Below, in pieces: positions 9,209-14,762 of a stretch of DNA of 14,762 nucleotides. Under the pieces are notes generated by a model. It saw only the letters and a list, made by a program, of their open reading frames with translations, did not search any database and was not told the DNA's origin. The stretch comes from Pleurotus ostreatus/Saccharomyces cerevisiae fusant. Its lineage: Eukaryota; Opisthokonta. Numbering within the stretch: position 1 is the first letter of the stretch; each line of letters opens with the position of its first letter. Position numbers and translations under genes: made by a program. The stretch covers positions 1-14,762 of the forward strand of contig JAMQCK010000861.1 of assembly GCA_024196135.1 (NCBI GenBank), read 5' to 3'.

Positions 9209-10144
9209 CGTGTGCGAATCGAATGGTGGTGCGCGCCAACCTGTGAGTGGGGGAGCCAGGCACGGGATCCGGCTGATTCGGTCCGAGGTCCCATGACGCG
9301 TGTTCTCACGGTCACTCGGTTTCTTTCTTGACTTCAACCTTCATTCTGGTATGTTGGAGAGGTTACCCTGTTCTATTCATCTCATTGGGGCACCTCTGAC
9401 GCACCTCTTACAGTGTACGGCACCTTGGCGGTAGGCATTACGCGACCACACAATGTCAATGAACGGATAGAATGACCCCAGCCCCCTTCCGCATGACAAT
9501 GTCGCATCCTCTGCGGTTGTTCCCAGCGTGCGTGGGTCAAGGCGACCTCATTCGATGCACCGCCCGCGGATACCCCATACACCTGTGAGGTGCTCTCTTG
9601 TGACACGGCACTCGTAGGAGCTGTGCGTACTCAATGCAAGACGGCATACTCCCGAGGCTTGGCTTTCCGTGCGTTGAGCGCAACTCCCTACGCGTCTTCT
9701 TTGTCACGAGTGCATAGTCAGTCGGGCTACGATGCATTTGCGGTGCGTATTCTCTCAGCTGTCCGCAGCCCTAAGGGCTACATAGGACGGAATATTAGCG
9801 GAATACACAGGTGACCCCTCGGAGGGAATCGATGGCAGGCATATGTAAAATTGGGCCATCGTGTCGATTTTCTGCACCCTCGCTAGCAAAACTGCCTTCT
9901 CGAGCAGATTTCCGGGTGCAGTGGACGTAAAGAGCGTGTCTCGTCTGTGAGTACGTACCTAATATCCTCGACCCGAAAAGGCAAAAAAGGCCTGGATATC
10001 CGCGGAAGATGCCGAAGGAGCCGCATGGGACGATGAGGTGGGTGTCAACTGCCTTGTACGCGCGCATTCGCCTGATCTTTCACCTTCTAGTTCTGCCCGC
10101 GGTCCCGCCGCGCCCGCACCGCAGAGGCGCCGAAGCCCTCTCCA
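9209..10144. other. IST1 upstream region and gene-poor DNA
   Basis: The part next to 9208 should be the IST1 promoter and leader. On the minus strand an ATG at 9294, out of frame with IST1, would make a short upstream reading frame overlapping the IST1 start if transcription begins above it. From about 9340 to 10080 GC is moderate and the open frames are short, overlapping and unbiased. No RNA gene or repeat was found. Confidence 0.45.
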
Positions 10145-10361
10145 TCACCGCGTGCTCAGGACACGCTGGACGACGTCGTAGGCCTCCCGCGCGTGCCTGG
10201 CAGCAGCGACGCGCAGTAACGAGCTGTCGCGCAGAACGGGGGTGCGCGACGGTCGTGACGTCCGCCGGCGAGGGCAGCGGTCTCGGCGCGCGATGGGGGG
10301 CGCGGCGGGTCGGAATCGGGATGGGGACGGTCACGGTCCAAACGATCTTTGAAATAGGCAT
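10145..10361 (-). pseudogene. possible small gene with a one-base frameshift
   Basis: On the minus strand ATG 10361 opens a frame (MPISKIVWTVTVPIPIPTRR) that reads plausibly as far as SPADVTTVAHP. It then meets a run of five C (G 10238-10242 on the + strand). One base further, another frame reads like protein to TGA 10147-10145: VLRDSSLLRVAAARHAREAY, then DVVQRVLSTR. The 217 nt are one more than a multiple of three, so a one-base difference in the C run would give a single frame of about 71 residues. GC is clearly higher than in the DNA to its left, and third positions are C/G-rich. No family is recognised. It could be a recent pseudogene, a sequencing or assembly error in a homopolymer, a gene with an intron I failed to find, or chance. 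It lies head to head with the RasGEF gene, about 105 bp away. Confidence 0.3.
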
Positions 10362-10466
10362 GGGAGCATGCTCGCTTGATGCGAAGATCAATAGGCATCA
10401 AGAGCTTGATTTATGCTGACGCCCGTTCCCCTCGTCGCGCACCCACGCTTCTTGCTTTCCCCCACG

Positions 10467-12971
10467 ATGAGGCGACCCCAGTTCAGCGGTCTGCGCGTCG
10501 ACGTGCATCCCTTCGCTATCGGAGCCGCGACCGTGTCTCCCCCTACGTCCGCTACCTCTTCGTCCTCCAGCGGCGAGCTCTCCCATCCTTCACGCCCTAC
10601 GTCAACCGCCCCGAGCACGCCCCCCGCACCCGCGATCGACCTCGACGTCCTCTGCCTCTACGACTTTGCCTCCGATGATCCCGATCACCTTTCCTTCCGC
10701 AAGAACGAGATCCTCTCCATCGTCAAGCAGCTCGAGACCGGCTGGTGGGCTGCTGTGCGCGCCGATAGCGATGCGAGCAAGGTCGGCTGGATCCCCGCCT
10801 CGTATGTCGCGCCCCTCTCGCGTCAGATGTCCCACCGCCTACGCGCCGTCCGTGCCGAGATTCGCGTGTATGAATACGAAGCCGAGCGCCTGTACGACTC
10901 CGCTCCCATCCAGCGGAACGAGGTCTTCTACGAGCCTTCTCCGCCGCCGAGTCGTCCGGTAAGTCTCGATCTCCGCATTTCACCGCTATAAGATAGAGAG
11001 CTGATTCTTGTCGTCATAAGGCTTCTTGCATGGGTGCCCGCCAGCGGAACCTCTCCTCGCCCGACATCTGCACCAGCGTGCGTCCAATGGACATTCAATC
11101 GCCCTCAACCCCCGTCGCGCAGCCTAGCCCCCTCAGCTCCGTGCAGGAGCCTGTGGCCGCGTGCACACCACTGCGCCGCTCCGAGTCCACTCCCACCCAA
11201 CGGGTTCGTCGCTCAGACGTAGGCAGCATCTCGCGAATAAGCAAGCTCGTGAGCGAGGGCACCCCCGCCTCCGCAACTGTCCGCTCGCGCTCGCACTCCA
11301 AGATCAAGCAGATAACCGGCTCCGAAGAGGCCTGCCTGACCTACCGCGCGCAAGCAGACACGCCCGCGTATCTCCGGCCTCGATACGCGGACGAAATCAG
11401 GCTGGAGCCGGACGGCTCTGTCCGCTGTGGCACGCTGCGCGCCCTCGTCGAGCGCCTGACGTTCGACACGCAGACGCGGGACCCGATAAGTGCGTGTCTT
11501 CTGGTGGCTGCCGGGCGTGGCGTGCGCTGACGTGTCCCTCGCGCAGAGCTTGAGCAAGAGCGGCGGTTCCGCACCGTTTTCTTCACTACATTCCGGACCT
11601 TTACGACAGCAGATGATTTATTCCGCATGCTAGCGGGCAGGTATTATATGGAGCCACCCGTCGAGTACGCAACACACGCGGCGGCCATCCACGATTGGAC
11701 GCAGAAGCTTCTGCTCCCAACGCAAGGGCGCGTCCTTACCGTGCTCACGATCTGGCTAGAGGACCACCGCTTACTCGAGGAAGAGCCTCACATCGCTGGT
11801 CGCCTTACAGACCTGCTGTCAACCATCACCACCCAACCACACGTATGGACGGCCAGGCTCATGCTGCAGAGCCTGGAGCGGCTCACATTCGCCCGGCCGC
11901 CGACCAGGACCACAGCTCCCCCGCAGCGATGGCGACGGAAGAGCCGGGACCACCGCGGCGACCTGCTCCGCCTCGAGCCGGCGGACGTCGCCGCGCAACT
12001 CGCCGCCCATGAATACGAGCTATACTCACGCGTGACGCCGGACGCCTGCTTCACATTCGCTCGAGGCAAGCCCGCGCCGGAGCTCAGCGCGTTCTGCGCG
12101 ACGCATGACGCCGTCGCGGCCCTTGTGAAGCGGAGCACGCTCGCATGCGATACTGCCGCGCGCCGTGCGAACGCCATTGACTTCTGGATCAAGGTCGCCG
12201 AGGTTCGTGCCTTTTTGGACTGCTTTGCTGCCGAGGATGTGGGGCTGACGATTAACTCAGAAGAGCCGTGGGCTGCATAACTTGTCCGCGCTGAGCGCGA
12301 TTGCGAGCGCGCTCTCGAGCGTCGTGATCGCTCGCTTGTCGGAGACCTGGTCGAGGGTGACTCGACGTGCCCAACTGGACCAACTCTTACGACTCAATGA
12401 CCCCGCTGGACGCTTCGCGGCATACCGCGCTCTCGCAGCAGACGCTGCCGCGAACAACGTCCCATGCGTCCCATTCGCGGGAACCCATCTAACGGAGCTC
12501 GTCCACATAGCCGATGCATACTCAGACGGCGCAGACTGCGAGGCCGACACCACCCCCGCTTTGCCCAAGAGCCCCTCGCCAGGTAGCCCAAAGCCCGTTA
12601 CACCAACCTCCACCATCGCCGCCCCACCCAGCCCCCGCCCCTCTCCTTCCTCATCCCCACCCGCTACGCAGGGAGCGGCCGTCCACGAGGCCGCGGACGC
12701 GACGCGGCGCATCTGCTTCCTGCAGCGCGCGCGTTGGCACGACGTCGTGCGCGTGCTGCTCGTGCATCAGCGGTCGGGGTACGAGGTCGCGGAGGACGAG
12801 GCGGTGCGGACGCTGCTCTTGCAGCGCCTTAGGGAGGCGAGCGAGATGGGCGCGGACGCTCCTTGGTTCTGGGAGCGGAGCCAGGAGCTGCAGCAGGGGA
12901 AGGATGGGAAGGAGGAGCCGTTCGCGCGTAGCGCGAGATCTGCGGAGCTCCGACCTTGCGTTGGCGCCTAG
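10467..12971 (+). CDS. SH3-domain Ras guanine-nucleotide exchange factor (Cdc25-like RasGEF)
   Basis: Four exons (10467-10958, 11021-11489, 11547-12202, 12261-12971) give 775 residues. An SH3 domain lies at about 58-116 (LCLYDFASDDPDHLSF, GWWAAV, GWIPASYVAPL). A Ser/Pro/Arg-rich linker follows, then the RasGEF N-terminal domain from about 280 (YADEIRLEPDG, LRALVERLTF, RFRTVFFTTFRTF, RVLTVLTIWL). The catalytic RasGEF (Cdc25) domain runs from about 460 to the end: RLEPADVAAQLAAHEYELYS, IDFWIKVAEKSRGLHNLSAL, LDQLLRLNDPAGRFAAYRAL, PCVPFAGTHLTELVHI, RRICFLQRARWHDVV, FWERSQELQ. Such proteins load Ras with GTP at membranes, upstream of cAMP or MAP-kinase signalling. A Pro/Ser-rich insert of about 50 residues (about 637-686) interrupts the catalytic domain. 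ATG 10467 has A at -3 and follows a CT-rich leader. An in-frame ATG at 10413 has a poor context. Intron 1 has two in-frame acceptors, AAG at 11020 or CAG at 11044 (eight residues fewer). Confidence 0.92.
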
Positions 12972-13509
12972 TTGAAGGAAGGGCGCCTAGCGGTGGGAGG
13001 CGCGTGGCCTGCAGGACTCGGGCGTGCGCTTGTCTCGCGATATCGATACTACGGCAGTCTCCTCGAAGCCACATCTCACATCTCTACACCATTATTTACG
13101 ACACGGGACGATCTGGACGGCATTTATTGGCTTGTTTTATACCTAACGCATATTGACGCTGTACGATGCGCTGTACATATGATGTACTGACGATAGAGAG
13201 GTAGTATACGTTGTTGTACGCAGACCTCGGACGAGGAAGAGTAGTGAAATGAAACGAACATTTGTATGCTGACGTCCTTGCCGGAATCACTGGACTGTGC
13301 TCCGCTTAGCGAAGATCTAACGCTTAGCTCGAACGTTGCCACTGCTAGCGCGGGGCCTCACTCGTCTCCAGGTGTGCGCGTGAAAGCATGCAAAGTGACC
13401 TAGTTTGTGCAGCTATGATACAGTGATGTCGATGAGTCCATGAGTCGAATGCTACTTGAGACGTCTCGCCTAGCGCAGAGGACGGATGATGTAGTGAGGT
13501 AACTAGCGA
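12972..13509. other. convergent intergenic region
   Basis: The RasGEF gene and the orphan gene end toward each other here, and the 538 bp should hold both 3' untranslated regions. GC falls compared with the RasGEF exons, and open frames are short and unbiased. No repeat, RNA gene or convincing coding stretch was seen. Confidence 0.55.
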
Positions 13510-14600
13510 TTATGAGCAGTAATGAGAATATGGCATGCCGGGAATGCATGAGGTAGGGTACACGTCCGACGCGTCCGTGGTTTGGTAAAAATGCATGGCA
13601 GATGTCGCGGTAGGGCCATCCGGTGGTAGCGAGGCGGGTAGGTGGGTCCTGCGGGCCAGGTGTGGCGATTCCAGCGTCCCTGACTCCGTACTAGAAGCGG
13701 CAAGCTTGTCCAGGGAGATGATGGGTATAGTTCTTCTCGGGCGCGGATGGATGACCTGGCTTGCGCGGCGGTACTTCTCTTCTTCTTCGCTTATTTCTCC
13801 ACTTGGGGTGTTTATGTCCTCCGGCGAGTCGAAGCCGCGATACGGGTCGAAGGGCGAGTCCGCTGTGCCCTCCGGGCAGAGCAGAAACGGATCCTCGGTA
13901 GCCTGAAGTTGAGCTAGGCCGGGCTCCGCTGGGTCGGAAGCGCCGAGGCCAGCGGACCACGTAGGGAGCTGATGCGAGAAGGTAGCGTCGGCGGGCGGGA
14001 TTCCCACGCCGCCACAGGACCCGCTGTCACTATAGCAGTAGGCTGTGGTCCATTCCGGCATCCCGGGCGCTATGCTGCCCGCCGAGGTGCAGGCTGATGA
14101 ATTTTGCGCGTACGAGGGTCCCGAGAGCGCGCAGTCGTCCCCGTACGCAGCAGAGTAGGCCTGCGCTGCGTAAAGCGATGCGACGTCAGGTGGTACGGAA
14201 TCTGTGGCGCAGGTCGATAAGCCGTCTGAGGGCCACAAAACATCGTCAGCACCGCGGAGAACGTTCTGGGTGAAATACGCGTACCTGATTCTATGTACAC
14301 GCCAACACAGTTGGGGCAACCGCAGGCAGGCGCTATCGACGTCTCGCCACACATGTTCGACGACCATGCGTCGTATTGGGTGTTTGGAGGGTAGCAAGCG
14401 CCGTCAGGAGTCATGACCATAGGGGACGGGGCCAATGAGTCGGGCGAGTGCAGCTTGTCCTGATAAGACGAACTGCTAGAGAAATTTGCGGCGTCTGGAA
14501 GGAGCTCGAGCGCGCCCTCGCTGCCGCAATCGTAGGGATATATCCATGCTTGGCCATATGCGTCGTAGGAGACGTAAGCCTGTTGTGAGCCCGAAGTCAT
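13510..14600 (-). CDS. orphan protein with a CxCxxC motif
   Basis: Two exons on the minus strand, 14600-14285 and 14225-13510, are joined across a 59-nt intron (GTACGC donor, GCTGACG branch point, CCTCAG acceptor) and give 343 residues. The N-terminal half is rich in Ser, Tyr, Ala and Cys (SYDAYGQAWIYPYDCGS). It holds ACGCPNCVGV with cysteines at about 93, 95 and 98 and another at 84, which looks able to bind metal. The cysteine-rich tails of some fungal copper-responsive regulators have similar CxCxxC spacing, but no DNA-binding copper-fist domain is present, so that is only a loose likeness. The C-terminal half has an acidic stretch (GEISEEEEKYRRASQ) followed by a basic one (HPRPRRTIPIISLDKLAA), compatible with a nuclear or regulatory protein. 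No signal peptide or membrane segment is seen. ATG 14600 is the first in-frame ATG, about 78 nt below a TATA box. Function is unknown. Confidence 0.75.
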
Positions 14601-14677
14601 CACGGATGACAAGTAATGGCGGTGTCTAGGGGTAGGAAGGAGGCGAAGGACGGACAGCGAGACAGCCAGCGAGGCTG

Positions 14678-14685
14678 TTTATATA
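14678..14685 (-). promoter_or_regulatory. TATA box of the orphan gene
   Basis: The minus strand reads CTATATAAACAG here, about 78 nt upstream of ATG 14600. A start site near 14650 would give a leader of roughly 50 nt. This supports the chosen start and strand. Confidence 0.6.
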
Positions 14686-14709
14686 GGTCGCCTTGTCCCG
14701 CAGTTGCCG

Positions 14710-14732
14710 TGATTCAGGGATCCAGTGAATCA
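14710..14732. promoter_or_regulatory. inverted repeat TGATTCA-N9-TGAATCA upstream of the orphan gene
   Basis: A perfect 7-bp inverted repeat (14710-14716 and 14726-14732) with a 9-bp spacer lies about 25-45 bp upstream of the TATA box. Each arm differs by one base from an AP-1/Gcn4-type bZIP site (TGASTCA). Its place in the proximal promoter suggests an operator; this is inference from sequence alone. Confidence 0.3.
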
Positions 14733-14762
14733 ATGTGGGCCGTCGGACAGGCCTTTGATGAG

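Noticed and set aside
8489..9337. A 282-codon minus-strand open frame as a single exon
   Set aside because: It runs through four introns of IST1 (9127-9178, 8949-9115, 8701-8820, 8539-8609). Only the spliced version gives a continuous IST1 domain.
10009..10419. 136-codon + strand open frame before the RasGEF
   Set aside because: It has no recognisable domain and runs antisense to the more gene-like minus-strand frames in the same GC-rich block.
12588..12676. RasGEF Pro/Ser-rich insert as an unspliced intron
   Set aside because: The candidate donor GTAGCC with acceptors CCCAG or ACGCAG gives 49 or 89 nt, both of which break the reading frame.
1..14762. Secondary-metabolite or other functional gene cluster around the LaeA-like methyltransferase
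   Set aside because: No biosynthetic core enzyme, transporter or oxidase is present; the neighbours are signalling and trafficking genes.

Overview
The window looks like nuclear DNA of a filamentous basidiomycete, most likely an Agaricomycete and possibly a polypore. Coding regions are GC-rich. Genes are interrupted by many short introns (about 48-170 nt) with GTRNGT-type donors, CTNA(C/T) branch points and YAG acceptors. The protein families (LaeA-like methyltransferase, short SRPK-like kinase, IST1, SH3-RasGEF) fit this group. The taxonomic call is inference; no rRNA or other marker gene is present.

Layout from left to right: the 3' end of an unrecognised + strand gene (1-297); about 1 kb without a recognisable gene; a seven-exon class I SAM-dependent methyltransferase on the minus strand (1311-2811) with a TATA box at 2863-2868; a weakly supported spliced gene diverging from it on the + strand (3018-3896); about 1.9 kb with only fragmentary coding signals, including possible decayed or orphan coding on the minus strand (4656-5293); a five-exon SRPK-like kinase on the + strand (5841-7303); a convergent nine-exon IST1 homologue (ESCRT-III/Vps4 regulator) on the minus strand (7598-9208); about 0.9 kb without a clear gene; a small minus-strand reading frame that appears to carry a one-base frameshift (10145-10361); a four-exon SH3-RasGEF on the + strand (10467-12971); a convergent intergenic stretch; and a two-exon cysteine-containing orphan protein on the minus strand (13510-14600) with its own TATA box and an upstream inverted repeat.

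The genes do not form a pathway cluster. They are ordinary chromosomal neighbours: endosomal sorting (IST1), Ras/cAMP-type signalling (RasGEF), a fast-diverging kinase, a putative methyltransferase and orphans. I see no mobile element, CRISPR array, rRNA, tRNA or biosynthetic gene cluster, and no clear case for a new biological system. The points most worth a second look are fine-scale: an 11-nt micro-exon in IST1 and a 21-nt one in the methyltransferase, a stop-free 60-nt intron, an intronic minisatellite, a 23-bp triplication that begins inside the kinase's last codons, a DFD in place of DFG in that kinase, a proline/serine-rich insert inside the RasGEF catalytic domain, and the frameshifted small reading frame. 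All exon structures were worked out by eye from splice signals and family resemblance and have no transcript support.
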